Positions 40,783 through 56,402 of a stretch of DNA of 64,000 nt are shown piece by piece. The DNA is taken from assembly GCA_024195265.1 (NCBI GenBank), contig JAJLRJ010000010.1:10746654-10810653 (forward strand), written 5' to 3'. The DNA comes from Dendrophyllia cribrosa (taxonomy: Eukaryota; Cnidaria; Anthozoa; Scleractinia; Dendrophylliidae). Positions within the stretch are counted from its first letter, which is position 1. Every line of letters begins with the position of its first letter. The translations under genes and the position numbers were made by a program. The notes under the pieces were generated by a model that saw only the letters and a program-made list of their open reading frames with translations, was not told the DNA's origin and did not search any database.

Positions 40783-41680
40783 GTAATTCTTGTAGTTCTG
40801 TAGTTCTTGTAGGTCTTGTAGTTCTGTAGTTCTTGTAGTTCTGTAGTTCTGGTAGTTCTGTAGTTCTGGCAGTTCTGTAGTTCTGTAGTTCTGTAGTTCT
40901 GTAGTTTTCGTAGTTCTGTAGTTTTGGTAGTTCTAGTAGTTCTGCAGTTCTTGTAGTTCTGTAGTTCTGTAGTTCTGTAGTTCTCGTAGTTCTGTAGTTC
41001 TGGTAGTTCTTGTAGTTGTTGTAGTTGTTGTAGTTCTGTAGTTCTTGTGGTTCTGTAGTTCGGTAGTTCTAGTAGTTCTGTAGTTCTGGTATTTATTGTA
41101 GTTGTTGTAGTTGTTGTAGTTCTGTAGTTCTTGTAGTTCTGTAGTAGTTCTGTAGTTCTTGTAGTTCTGTAGTTCTGTAGTTCTTGTAGTTCTGTAGTTC
41201 TGTAGTTCTGGTAGTTCTGTAGTTCTCGTAGTTCTATAGTTCTGGTAGTTCTGTAGTTCTAGTAGTTCTTGTAGTTCTTGTAGTTCTGGTAGTTCTGTAG
41301 TTCTGTAGTTCTTGTAGTTCGGTAGTTCTGGTAGTGCTGTAGTTCTGGTAGTTCTTGTAGTTGTTGTAGTTTTTGTAGTTATGTAGTTCTGTAGTTATTG
41401 TAGTTCTGTAGTTCTGTAGCTCTGGTAGTTCTGTAGTTCTGGTAGTTTTTTTAGTTCTGTAGTACTCGTAGTTCTGGAAGTTCTTGTAGTTCTGTAGTTC
41501 TCGTAGTTCTGGTAGTTCTGGTAGTTCTGTAGGTCTGGTAGTTCGGTAGTTCTCGTAGTTCTGTAGTTATGGTAGTTCTTGTAGTTCTATAGTTCTTGTA
41601 GTTCTGTAGTTCTCGTAGTTCTGTAGTTCTCGTAGTTCTGTAGTTCTCGTAGTTCTTGTAGTTTTTGTAGTTCTTGTAGT
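40783..41680. repeat. GTAGTTCT minisatellite, block 3
   Basis: Same array up to the Polinton element B target site. Confidence 0.95.
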
Positions 41681-41686
41681 TATGTA
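41681..41686. other. Target site duplication TATGTA (left)
   Basis: TATGTA directly left of element B, repeated at 56729-56734. A 6-bp duplication is the Polinton hallmark. Confidence 0.9.
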
Positions 41687-42012
41687 AGTAGTATAGGGCC
41701 ATTAGATTTAAGCCTCGTTACGGCATTCCCCTGCACTCCCCTGCATTCCCCTCATTAGCTATGCCTAGTCAATGACAATTTCCTGCATACTAATTTGGAA
41801 TAGGTAACTTATTAATGAATATTAATAAAGGGAATGCCTTTTCATGACCTCAACTGCCTATTCCTTTTGTGTTATTCTGAAATAATAGAAACAATAGACC
41901 GGCTCAAACTTGCCCGCTTTATTCACACCCTGATTGGATCTTAAGATTTGTTTTGTCTGTTTGGATAAAAAGCGCAGATTTTTTGAAAGCGTCATTCCTT
42001 CATTCAACTTGA
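41687..42012 (+). repeat. Left terminal inverted repeat of element B
   Basis: 326 bp starting AGTAGTATAGGGCC. By eye about five substitutions against the right copy. The polymerase start codon lies 45 bases inside its inner edge, so promoter elements are probably within it. Confidence 0.95.
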
Positions 42013-42057
42013 ACTCGCTGGAAATTAACTTTGTTCGATTTTCGAAACGTTATTACG

Positions 42058-48550
<6,493 letters not shown>

Positions 48551-48892
48551 GTAACTTGTAAATAATTTTCGCTTTTTGTAAATAGTAAAAACATTGTATA
48601 GAGATCTTTTCATTTCTTTTAGAAATAGTATTTTTCATATAGTTGTTTTGTACATAGGAAAATAGTTTTGTAAATAAACAAAGTTGTCAGAATTTTAATC
48701 ATGGTTTGTTTCCTGTCTCAAACGCGCGCGCGCGCGACCTTCACGCGCGATCCCAGGTAAAAACACAACGTTAAAAAGTGTCCCTTTTGGCCCTCGAGGT
48801 CCTTGTGGCCCTTAATTGCTTGATAAATTAGCGATAAATTTCGTGTTTCAAACAGTTTTGATCAGTTGAAATCAAACTTTCCTCGAGTGAAC
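48551..48892. other. Polymerase 3' UTR and spacer
   Basis: TGTAAATAAACAAAG near 48670 is a likely poly(A) signal. CGCGCGCGCG at 48724-48735. No gene seen. Confidence 0.5.
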
Positions 48893-49093
48893 ATGGTACG
48901 AAGGAAATGTAAACATTGTCCCATTCCTGATTGTCATGCGAAATTTTTAGTGCGATTAGCAAATCATTTAGCTCAAGTTCATAACTTAACTGAACTCGAA
49001 CGGAGATATTGGCTCCAATTTGCTAAATTACAAAATACCAACATGATTCGCGTGTATGAGAAAGAGGCTGAGCCTAAAACAATTTTTCTATAA
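48893..49093 (+). CDS. Small C2H2-type zinc-finger protein, 66 aa
   Basis: ATG 48893. RRKCKHCPIPDC followed by LANHLAQVHNL gives a C-C-C...H...H finger, then a Trp-containing helix. The frame is open upstream without an ATG. Possibly a DNA-binding or packaging regulator of element B; related small fingers are common in such elements, but the role is not known. Confidence 0.65.
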   Translation: MVRRKCKHCPIPDCHAKFLVRLANHLAQVHNLTELERRYWLQFAKLQNTNMIRVYEKEAEPKTIFL

Positions 49094-49130
49094 ATCAAAG
49101 TGTTCGTACTTAAAACAGTCAGTTGTGATC

Positions 49131-49772
49131 ATGGATCCGAGGTGGAAACATCCGTTTCCCGCATTGGTAGCCGGACCAACGTGCTGCGGAAAAAGTCAAT
49201 TTGTTAAACGGTTTCTTGAATCAGGAGAAGACGTGATTGATGGGGCGCCTGAAAATATTATATGGTGTTACGGGATTTATCAACCAGCCTACGATGAAAT
49301 GCTTAAAACTATTCCTAACATTACTTTTGTGGAGGGAGTCCCGAGTGACTTGGAATCTATGATAAATCCGTCGATTCGAAACCTTGTGGTTATTGACGAC
49401 TTAATGCAAGAACTTAGTAATGATCACAGAATTACTAGTTTGTTTACCAAGGGTTGCCATCATCGCAATCTGAGTGTCATCTTTATTTTGCAAAACATCT
49501 TTCACCGCGGAAAAGAATTAAGAGATATGAGCTTAAACTGTCATTATCTAGTGCTGTTTAAATCTCCACGCGATAGCAGTCAAGTGACTCATTTAGCAAA
49601 ACAGATGTTTCCCGGTCATACAAAATATATGCAAGAAGCCTTCCAAGATGCAACCAAAAGACCTTATGGGTATTTATTATGCGATCTTAAACCGGAAACG
49701 CCTGCCGACTTCCGGTTGCGAACTAACATCTTCCCTGGGGACACCCAGTTCGCTTACATCCAAAAGGTATAA
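49131..49772 (+). CDS. A32/FtsK-HerA-type packaging ATPase (element B)
   Basis: 213 residues from ATG 49131 (MDPRWKHPFP). Walker A GPTCCGKS at 15-22 and Walker B NLVVIDD with Asp89-Asp90, followed by a Gln-rich FILQN segment near 125. It translocates the genome into the capsid. Upstream in-frame ATG at 49056 would overlap the zinc-finger gene; the MDP start matches the related protein at 4387. Confidence 0.88.
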   Translation: MDPRWKHPFPALVAGPTCCGKSQFVKRFLESGEDVIDGAPENIIWCYGIYQPAYDEMLKTIPNITFVEGVPSDLESMINPSIRNLVVIDDLMQELSNDHRITSLFTKGCHHRNLSVIFILQNIFHRGKELRDMSLNCHYLVLFKSPRDSSQVTHLAKQMFPGHTKYMQEAFQDATKRPYGYLLCDLKPETPADFRLRTNIFPGDTQFAYIQKV

Positions 49773-49807
49773 AAAGGCTGCATCACAGTGATATAAATCA
49801 GTTGAGC

Positions 49808-50134
49808 ATGGCCCAGCGACTGAGAAAGAACCACGACTTTCTTAAACTCCTTGCCAAGTGTACTCCAACTCAACGTAAAGCGATTTTGAAAGTAGCCGAC
49901 GACGCTTTAGTAAGAACCATTTGTGAGTGCGTTTTAAACGTGCTTAAAGAAACTGTGCCTGTCAGTAAACCCACCAAGAGAAAACTTTTAACCCACAAGA
50001 AATCCTTGATTGCTCTAGCTGAAAAAAGTACGCCCGTTGCTAAGAAAAAGAAAATCTTGGTCCAACACGGAGGAAACTTTTTAAGTGTTTTGTTACCACC
50101 CGTTCTTCGTGTATTAAGCTCCATACTTACCTAA
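49808..50134 (+). CDS. Basic virion-type protein, 108 aa
   Basis: Helical N-terminus (FLKLLAKCTPTQRKAIL), a conserved-looking ICECVLNVL segment, a strongly basic middle (KRKLLTHKK, VAKKKKILVQ) and a hydrophobic C-terminus. Its TAA is directly followed by the next gene's ATG in the same frame. Composition suggests a DNA-binding or core protein of the particle; the family occurs in other Polintons but I cannot name a function. Confidence 0.65.
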   Translation: MAQRLRKNHDFLKLLAKCTPTQRKAILKVADDALVRTICECVLNVLKETVPVSKPTKRKLLTHKKSLIALAEKSTPVAKKKKILVQHGGNFLSVLLPPVLRVLSSILT

Positions 50135-50896
50135 ATGAATCATACCAAGCGCATGGTTCTCGTTCCCGAGAACACCCTGGAACGATTGCAACAACGCCAG
50201 CAGATATTAACCCCACCTGTGACTCAAACTTTAAAAAACTTAGACAGTGAAATGGGACAGATTTTATCCAGTAAAGAGCTAGGCGACGACGAAAAAGCGA
50301 GACTGTACAATCAGGTGTTACAGCGCTATCTGACTTATTACGATCAGAGAAAAGGGCAACCACTTCAAGTCAAACTAACGGCCCCCAAGCCCGTGGAAAC
50401 TCCCAAACCAGAAGAAAGTGAAGAAACAGACACCGAAGTGGAAACTATACCTACGGCGGTAGAAGAAGAAGTCATGAAAAGTGTACCTAAGATGTACAAA
50501 GCTGGGGCTAGACAACTCTTGGATAAGATAAAACAAAACCGAGATGTGTTGCAGTGGAATGAAAAAGGAGAGTTGTTGTACGAAAACAAACCGATACCCG
50601 GGTCTCACGTAGTGGATTTAGTCAACGATATAGTACGCCACCGCAAAGGATTTGAGCCTGTTGGATGGTCAGTGTTTGCGAGAGGTCTGGCGCGAATGAA
50701 CGTCCCTGAAAACTTAGTGCGCAATCCCCAGAGACAGAGTACCATCCAGGAATTTAAAGCAAGAGTGAGAGATGAGACACCGAATAGTCCCTCTCGTTGG
50801 CTTCCTTCCCCACCTCCTTCCTCCTCACCCGCGAAAAAGCAAAAGCGAAGGATCGCAAGTCCACGCCCTCAAGCCGTTCGCTGGTTACGATTATAA
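50135..50896 (+). CDS. Unknown conserved Polinton-type protein, 253 aa
   Basis: Starts MNHTKRMVLVPE, then a helical N-terminal region (about 1-85), an acidic linker (90-115), a domain at about 120-205 with NRDVLQWNEKGELLYENKPI, and a Pro/Ser-rich basic tail (KKQKRR). Looks like a structural or scaffold protein. Same frame as the preceding gene and separated from it only by TAA. Confidence 0.65.
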   Translation: MNHTKRMVLVPENTLERLQQRQQILTPPVTQTLKNLDSEMGQILSSKELGDDEKARLYNQVLQRYLTYYDQRKGQPLQVKLTAPKPVETPKPEESEETDTEVETIPTAVEEEVMKSVPKMYKAGARQLLDKIKQNRDVLQWNEKGELLYENKPIPGSHVVDLVNDIVRHRKGFEPVGWSVFARGLARMNVPENLVRNPQRQSTIQEFKARVRDETPNSPSRWLPSPPPSSSPAKKQKRRIASPRPQAVRWLRL

Positions 50897-50977
50897 CAAG
50901 AGACATTTTTTCATTGTAATCACTTCTTTATTTTAATCACTCAATAAAATACATTGAAAGGAAATTACATGGTGTGT
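50897..50977. terminator. Overlapping poly(A) signals between convergent genes
   Basis: AATAAAATAC near 50944 serves the plus strand; the minus strand has AAATAAAG near 50930. The 81-bp gap separates the plus and minus gene blocks of element B. Confidence 0.6.
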
Positions 50978-51502
50978 TTACTGAACTTTGTGTTGTGCTT
51001 TTGATCCTTGTTTGGTTACATGGGTATGATACTTTTTTAGACTTAAAGGGAAGTGTTTTTCGATAAAGCGTTTTACAAGAAAATCATTTCGGTGCTTATT
51101 GCTAGAAAACCTATGTACAATGGTGTTCATACTAACATGGCGACAGCGAAATAAGGCATAGTACAAGCTATAATGCCCACACACTTTTGAGGTTATGCTT
51201 TGTAATGTCACAGAGTTAAACATCCACTGGGTAGAATTACTTTTCAAGAAATTAGTAAATGTTCCAGTGTAATTGCTTGGCGGTAATCCGTAAGAGTCGA
51301 AAAATTCTCCCTCGCGATCCTTGGTGAAATAAAACGTAACCCAATGTGATCCGGGCTTGTCACTTGTATCCACATTTGCAATGAACAGGGCTGGGTAGGA
51401 TGAAACACTGTTTGGTAGTTTATCTGAAGGATACACTCCTTGAAACACGCCTCGGGTATATTTATCCTTTCTCAAAATAAGCGTCAGTTGAACGGTATCC
51501 AT
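50978..51502 (-). CDS. Adenain-like cysteine protease
   Basis: 174 residues from ATG 51502. Catalytic-type residues are in the adenovirus protease order: His in SHWVTFYF, Asp in FFDSYGLPP, then Gln and Cys in LQSITSKVCGHYSLYY. It would cleave capsid and core precursors during particle maturation. Its ATG lies one base after the major capsid stop (TAGAATG). The tail is Lys/His-rich. Confidence 0.85.
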   Translation of the reverse strand: MDTVQLTLILRKDKYTRGVFQGVYPSDKLPNSVSSYPALFIANVDTSDKPGSHWVTFYFTKDREGEFFDSYGLPPSNYTGTFTNFLKSNSTQWMFNSVTLQSITSKVCGHYSLYYALFRCRHVSMNTIVHRFSSNKHRNDFLVKRFIEKHFPLSLKKYHTHVTKQGSKAQHKVQ

Positions 51503-51503
51503 T

Positions 51504-52838
51504 CTAGTTTGTGAAGTCGTACAAAACGTTCCGATTAGCGTCAATCTCAATCACGTTTTGAAACTCGGCGTAGACGATGAGGTTCACTGTGTTGGCAAGT
51601 GGTTGACTAAAATGAAGCTCGACTCGAAGGTTGCCTTGTTTTATAAGCTCAAAATGTTCACCCGGGCAGTGATCTGGGGATAAGTCAAAACAGAAAGCGG
51701 TGTAACCAGAACCATAATCGCTTCTATTTATCTGGTTGCCTGTATCCTGGGCTAGCTTTCCACTTCCGGAAAAAAGGCTTTGATATCCAGCTATAAAATT
51801 CTGACCACCGGGCTCGTCAAATTTGAGAAACAAGGGTTTTCGAGGAATTTGTTCCCCATCCACGTACACACCTACTTGAGTTAAGTTGTGATGTTTGAAG
51901 TTAAAGGGATTGGAGGTGTAAGTACCGTTAAATGCTTCTGTATCCACCAATACTAGTACTAGGCGCTTCGGAATGTGACCCAGGAAAAGATTATCTGGGG
52001 TGAAATTACTGAATGCTTGTGGTATGGAAAGGACTTTGCAGTCGACTCGGCGAATCGGATATTTGGCAGTTGTTTGCTTTAGCGCAGCGGCATGTCCCAA
52101 ACTAATGGAAGAGGCTACTTTAACTTTGCGAACGTACAGGATTGCTTCTGTGATAACCACCTTGAAGTTGGCACCTCCAGCTGATGACAGCAAGCAGAAC
52201 GAATTCTTGGCTCTGTTGAGCTTGATTCTCAGATTGACTCCGTTCAGTATTAACCGGTCTTGAAAGAAAATATCGCTGTGTATCGGTCCCATCATGTCCA
52301 CCGTATTACTCTGTTTCGTGAATTCATAGCGAGCTTTTAAACCCATGTTTGCATCGGCATCTTCAGCCACTGGATAAACTGCATCCATCTTTCCAGGGGT
52401 ATCTTTGTAAAACATAGCCATGGACAATTGACTTGTTTTGGCCTCTTCCCCGTAGTTCAGCAACGTTTCAATCATGGCGCGATAAGGGTAGGTATTGGTT
52501 GATGGGGAAATAAGTCGCTCGTTCAAAGACACATCCACTTGTGAAAACAAGGAATGGAGAAAAAGGTTCACGGGCCCTACTTCCGTGTTTAGGTCTAAAG
52601 CGGTACCGTTTGCTTTCGTGATCTTGGCTTTAACAAACAACTGGGTTCGTGCTAGGTCTAAATATTCTTCCCCAGTTCCCGAGACATTAAATTCGATCGG
52701 ACCACTGTCAGTAATGTTACTAAGGGGATGATATTCAATCCATTGTCCCTTGGTGATAGATGTTTGTGTAGCCGGAATCGTGAAAAGATCGAGTTCCGAT
52801 TTCGTACACTCTTGTGATTCGTGATGAACAAAAGCCAT
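51504..52838 (-). CDS. Major capsid protein (double jelly-roll, Polinton type)
   Basis: 444 residues, intact. The start FVHHESQECTKSELDLFTIP and the LFLHSLFSQVDVSLN segment are typical of the protein annotated in many animal genomes as F54H12.2-like, the Polinton major capsid protein. It forms trimeric capsomers. It lies in a tight minus-strand block with protease, pVI-like and penton-like genes. Confidence 0.88.
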   Translation of the reverse strand: MAFVHHESQECTKSELDLFTIPATQTSITKGQWIEYHPLSNITDSGPIEFNVSGTGEEYLDLARTQLFVKAKITKANGTALDLNTEVGPVNLFLHSLFSQVDVSLNERLISPSTNTYPYRAMIETLLNYGEEAKTSQLSMAMFYKDTPGKMDAVYPVAEDADANMGLKARYEFTKQSNTVDMMGPIHSDIFFQDRLILNGVNLRIKLNRAKNSFCLLSSAGGANFKVVITEAILYVRKVKVASSISLGHAAALKQTTAKYPIRRVDCKVLSIPQAFSNFTPDNLFLGHIPKRLVLVLVDTEAFNGTYTSNPFNFKHHNLTQVGVYVDGEQIPRKPLFLKFDEPGGQNFIAGYQSLFSGSGKLAQDTGNQINRSDYGSGYTAFCFDLSPDHCPGEHFELIKQGNLRVELHFSQPLANTVNLIVYAEFQNVIEIDANRNVLYDFTN

Positions 52839-52840
52839 GC

Positions 52841-53299
52841 TTACTTTGAAAAAAAATATTCCAAATTTTGTCCGGGCTTCTTCTGCTGCGGAGATGTTTT
52901 CCGTTTCTTGCCTGGTGGCGAACTGTTTTTTCTAGGCTGTGCTTTCCTTTTTGTAGCTTTTTGACCCGCACCTGACTGCGCTTGCGAGGGATTCTGGGAA
53001 GTAAGTTCACTGATAGCTTGTTTGGCTCGTTTGCCAACCACCGTTTTTAATTGTTTTCCATCCATCACATCTTGAGCAATATTGACACCGGTTTGCAACG
53101 CTTTTTTACCAAGTATTCTAGCACCCTGTTTCAGGTGAGGCACCGCCCAGCGAAAAAGACCTCTAAATATGGAACCTAAGCCATATCCTCGCTGAAATCG
53201 AGCTCCATGAAAGGCTGGTAAATTTCCACCTTTTTGCTTGGCTTGATCTAAATAATACTGTTCGTACAACTTGTGATTTGGCGTATGAATTTTCTTCAT
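52841..53299 (-). CDS. pVI/pX-like basic minor virion protein
   Basis: 152 residues. QKGGNLPAFHGARFQRGYGL contains GG sites of the type cut by adenain, followed by an amphipathic segment (GSIFRGLFRWAVPHLKQG) and a Lys/Pro/Ser-rich tail. This layout resembles adenovirus pVI/pX-type proteins, which aid membrane disruption or DNA packing. Two bases separate its stop from the capsid ATG on the same strand. Confidence 0.7.
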   Translation of the reverse strand: MKKIHTPNHKLYEQYYLDQAKQKGGNLPAFHGARFQRGYGLGSIFRGLFRWAVPHLKQGARILGKKALQTGVNIAQDVMDGKQLKTVVGKRAKQAISELTSQNPSQAQSGAGQKATKRKAQPRKNSSPPGKKRKTSPQQKKPGQNLEYFFSK

Positions 53300-53307
53300 G
53301 TCACTCT

Positions 53308-54060
53308 TTAAAAGTACGGAGGTTGACTCTGACGAAAATGAAGTGTTAGCAACACTCTCCCAAACTCAAATGGTACAGACTCTCCGGTGTCCCGCTTTAT
53401 ATTGACTTCGATCGTCTCGAACTGCTTTCTGCTGACAGGTACGTATTGCGGGCGCACGAATGATTTGCTGATTCGTTCCCCATCTTTCCCTTCCACGGGA
53501 ATAATTCGAAGCAAGGGAACTAGTGTGTCTCCGACATATTGCGGTTGAATAATATCGCAATAAATGTAAAGATCGTGAAAACCGTGTTCCAAATCCACTT
53601 CTCTAGGACCTTTGGTTGTCTTTGAAATCACTTGTTCCGGTGAAAATCCCAGAAAATATCCGAATTTGTCAAAATTCACTTCGGAGTTATTTTGCACATG
53701 AACTGTCACCTTTCTACTGATAGTATCATAGGAAAATGACACATCATTGTTGAAACGGTGTTCGTTATCGATCGACTCTTTCATTTTTGTAAGGATATCT
53801 TGAATGGTAGGATAATGGCCTGGTGAAATTATCAGGGTATCCCACATACCGTGGAGTTTTTCATTCCGAACGAAAAATCTCAAGTCTTGAACATTATTCC
53901 AGCTATGTGGATAGTGGATTTCGGTTAACGCCACTTCCCATTCGCCTGTCAGATTAATGGTCTGTGGTAATCCAACCCGATACTCTGTTAATGTGTTATT
54001 TGGAAATTTGTCCAGACTACTATTACTGGGGAGATGTAGATAAAACTGTGTTACCTCCAT
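53308..54060 (-). CDS. Minor capsid (penton-like) protein
   Basis: 250 residues, intact, beta-rich, starting MEVTQFYLHLPSNSS with later WEVALTEIHYPHSWNN, a pattern of the Polinton minor capsid protein that fills the vertices as a penton. First gene of the minus-strand capsid block. The assignment is by pattern and context. Confidence 0.75.
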   Translation of the reverse strand: MEVTQFYLHLPSNSSLDKFPNNTLTEYRVGLPQTINLTGEWEVALTEIHYPHSWNNVQDLRFFVRNEKLHGMWDTLIISPGHYPTIQDILTKMKESIDNEHRFNNDVSFSYDTISRKVTVHVQNNSEVNFDKFGYFLGFSPEQVISKTTKGPREVDLEHGFHDLYIYCDIIQPQYVGDTLVPLLRIIPVEGKDGERISKSFVRPQYVPVSRKQFETIEVNIKRDTGESVPFEFGRVLLTLHFRQSQPPYF

Positions 54061-54167
54061 GATGACTAGAAGTCAAATGATATTGTTACATGGGGAGGGC
54101 TTATTTTATAATTTACCACGCTACAACTATTTCATATAAAATCATACCTTTATTCACACAATGCCTT
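54061..54167. other. Spacer with integrase poly(A) signal
   Basis: GTGAATAAAGG on the minus strand near 54150-54160 follows the integrase stop; the remainder is probably the promoter of the capsid block. Confidence 0.45.
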
Positions 54168-55238
54168 TTACAACTTTGAAATATTACTTTCCGCTACCCA
54201 ACTATTAAATTTATCTGGGTAACCTTTCCATTTTACAAAATATTCAACTAAGCCTTTACGCTTTCTCTTGCGTAAGATCTTTTCCACACGATAAACATCG
54301 TCATTCTTGATAATTTTCTGTAGTTCAGATTCGTAAAATGTTCCATCTAAGATCTCCCCTGCATCATCTTTCAGTTTATAGACTGGTACTTGACGCGACA
54401 TTCGTTTGTACACAGTAAAAATTTCTTCGGTAAAGTTGGGAAGGTAAGACTTTTCAAAGAGTCGCTTCGCTTTGCTGATTCTTACACGATCCCCCACTGC
54501 AAATTTGAAACGAACAAGCTTGTGTACATCATCTCCATACAACGTTTCCCATACTTTGGTTTCGTTGGCCTTGGTAACCTGGCTTGGTTTCATTTTAATA
54601 CTGCGATGGTAGGTATGATTGTAAGATGATACTAACTGTGGTAGCACATCTATATACGTAAGTGTGTTTTTAGCAGTAAAAAATTTGTACATTTTTCCCT
54701 TAAAAGAACGGTTGAATCTCTCAACCACCGACGCCTTTAATCCCGAGTTAGTTGTGAAAAAATCAATGTTGTTGTCACGAAGAAACTTCAGGAACACACG
54801 ATTAAGAAACTCCGTGCCTTGATCCGTTTGAAGTTTAAGCGGTTTGCGACCAGAAGATAGAATCGTTCGAAAGGCCTTGACTAGCTCTTGACCCTCTTTT
54901 GTCTTCAAAGGAAGGACCCAAGCATACTTGCTAAAGACATCTAGACAAGTGAGGAGGTATTTGTAACCCTTGTTATATCGACTTAGACTTTGAACATCCA
55001 CCAAATCAGCTTGGAATTGAGCATTTATACCGGGAACAATGACTCTACTTCTCTTGTAATGTCTACGCGCTGGCTTATGAAGCGTATAAACGTCTTGCTG
55101 ACTCAACCAATCTTCAACTTGTTTGCGAGAAATCTTGCTCTTTCCTTTCTCTTTGACCGCCCTGTACACAGCATCCAAACCACCGAAACTTGCGGGATGA
55201 CTCGGATCGAGGTAAATGCTGGCGAGAGTTTTCTCCAT
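54168..55238 (-). CDS. Retroviral-type DDE integrase with chromodomain (element B)
   Basis: 356 residues from ATG 55238. The open frame extends upstream but only with a TTG. Core residues are Asp78 (FQADLVD), Asp139 (QTDQGTEF) and Glu173 (SVVERFNR). The C-terminal 43 residues form a chromodomain (YRVEKILRKR, EYFVKWKGY, SWVAESNI), which can bind methylated histone tails and bias insertion to heterochromatin; the satellite location would fit that. The catalytic set is complete. Confidence 0.92.
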   Translation of the reverse strand: MEKTLASIYLDPSHPASFGGLDAVYRAVKEKGKSKISRKQVEDWLSQQDVYTLHKPARRHYKRSRVIVPGINAQFQADLVDVQSLSRYNKGYKYLLTCLDVFSKYAWVLPLKTKEGQELVKAFRTILSSGRKPLKLQTDQGTEFLNRVFLKFLRDNNIDFFTTNSGLKASVVERFNRSFKGKMYKFFTAKNTLTYIDVLPQLVSSYNHTYHRSIKMKPSQVTKANETKVWETLYGDDVHKLVRFKFAVGDRVRISKAKRLFEKSYLPNFTEEIFTVYKRMSRQVPVYKLKDDAGEILDGTFYESELQKIIKNDDVYRVEKILRKRKRKGLVEYFVKWKGYPDKFNSWVAESNISKL

Positions 55239-55419
55239 CGCAGAACTCAGAGTTTTGTACAATGACTTTGCCACCACAACAAGCAAATACGCAACGAATG
55301 CGATTAAAAATTCTCTCTAGTGCAAGGGAGGGTGAAGGTGGACAGCAACCCATCACTAGTGACTTCTCTGACGATCGGAACTCAAATGACTATTCTTTCC
55401 ACAGTGCTCACTTATATGT
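55239..55419. other. Spacer upstream of integrase
   Basis: No gene seen; probably integrase promoter. Confidence 0.35.
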
Positions 55420-55710
55420 CTATTCTCCTATCTGGGTGAGAGTGGGAACGAGAAAATGGAATAATCGTTCCCAGTCCTCCTCGGTCAATCCTAATTGTTC
55501 GGCAAAATTTAAAAATACCAATAATCTTCCCCAATTAACTTGCGTGAATACTTCAGAATGGAGTTGTTTTAACTTGCTCAGTTTCGACCCCGGTAGATCG
55601 CAAAAGCCCTCCTTCGATAACATAATTTCAGGTGTAGTAAAACTTATACTTTGTGCTACAAGGCGGTATAGGTCAAAACGAAATCGAAGCGAGGAAGGTC
55701 TTATACCCAT
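55420..55710 (-). CDS. Bcl-2-like protein candidate, short
   Basis: 96 residues from ATG 55710. The segment VNWGRLLVFLNFAEQL matches the BH1 signature (NWGR followed by an aromatic/hydrophobic helix) of Bcl-2 family proteins, and EEDWERLFHFLVP could be the following helix with BH2-like Trp. BH3 is not clear and the protein lacks the usual C-terminal anchor; half the usual size. Adintoviruses are known to carry Bcl-2-like genes, which block host cell death. This is a pattern call and needs a profile search. Confidence 0.45.
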   Translation of the reverse strand: MGIRPSSLRFRFDLYRLVAQSISFTTPEIMLSKEGFCDLPGSKLSKLKQLHSEVFTQVNWGRLLVFLNFAEQLGLTEEDWERLFHFLVPTLTQIGE

Positions 55711-55766
55711 GTTAACTGAGAAAGAGACAAACACACACTGACTCAAATAAACATGATTTATTACTT

Positions 55767-56381
55767 TTATAGACACAATTTGTTTTGAATAGCATTAATT
55801 ACAACGTCAAGGTCCATTGGTTGTTCTTCTTTTCTAACAACAGTCTCAGGGCACTGAACTTCAACTTGGCTGTCAATTTCCATAGCACTGGGATCTTTGC
55901 ACTTCAAGGCACAAGGCCCGTAGTAAATAGTATACAGGATACGACTTTTAAGATCTTCTCCGCAATCTTCGAGTTCCAAGGAGGTAAGGTACATACTTGT
56001 CCAAGGCAGCTTTGGTAATTCGGTCACGTACGCTTCCCACGACTTGGCTAACTTGAAACCAAGAGCGCTGCACACGCTTTCGGCGGTTTTCATGACGATG
56101 TTGAGATCGATGTTTTCCACCACATCTTCTCGGTAATACATCCACGCATCTTCGCTATCCATCATGAGACACGAGTGTTGCTTTTGACTTGGGTGTTGAA
56201 TAGCACAACCATTGCAGCGATTCACTTTCTCTTCTTGGATGAGAATGTCAAGCATCGCAGCATACGTAAGCTGGAAGACATGACCAACAAGACTAGCTAT
56301 CTTTTGCCTTTGGACTTTTTCAACTTCATCTACTGTCAGAAGAGGTTTAGAGCTCGATTCGACTTGAATGTTTGGAACCAT
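55767..56381 (-). CDS. Cys/His-rich protein, 204 aa, next to right TIR
   Basis: ATG 56381 lies 22 bases inside the right inverted repeat. A likely metal site is CNGCAIQHPSQKQHSC (C-x2-C...H...H-x-C, residues about 57-72). The rest is helical with an acidic end. I do not recognise a function; it is the first gene read inward from this terminus, so probably an early gene. Poly(A) signal AATAAATC follows the stop. Confidence 0.6.
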   Translation of the reverse strand: MVPNIQVESSSKPLLTVDEVEKVQRQKIASLVGHVFQLTYAAMLDILIQEEKVNRCNGCAIQHPSQKQHSCLMMDSEDAWMYYREDVVENIDLNIVMKTAESVCSALGFKLAKSWEAYVTELPKLPWTSMYLTSLELEDCGEDLKSRILYTIYYGPCALKCKDPSAMEIDSQVEVQCPETVVRKEEQPMDLDVVINAIQNKLCL

Positions 56382-56402
56382 CTTGGAAAAAATACGCTTT
56401 GC

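Noticed and set aside
36613..41680. CRISPR array
   Set aside because: Units are 8-10 bp without distinct spacers, in eukaryotic DNA.
55239..55286. Integrase start at 55286
   Set aside because: That codon is TTG; the first ATG in frame is at 55238.
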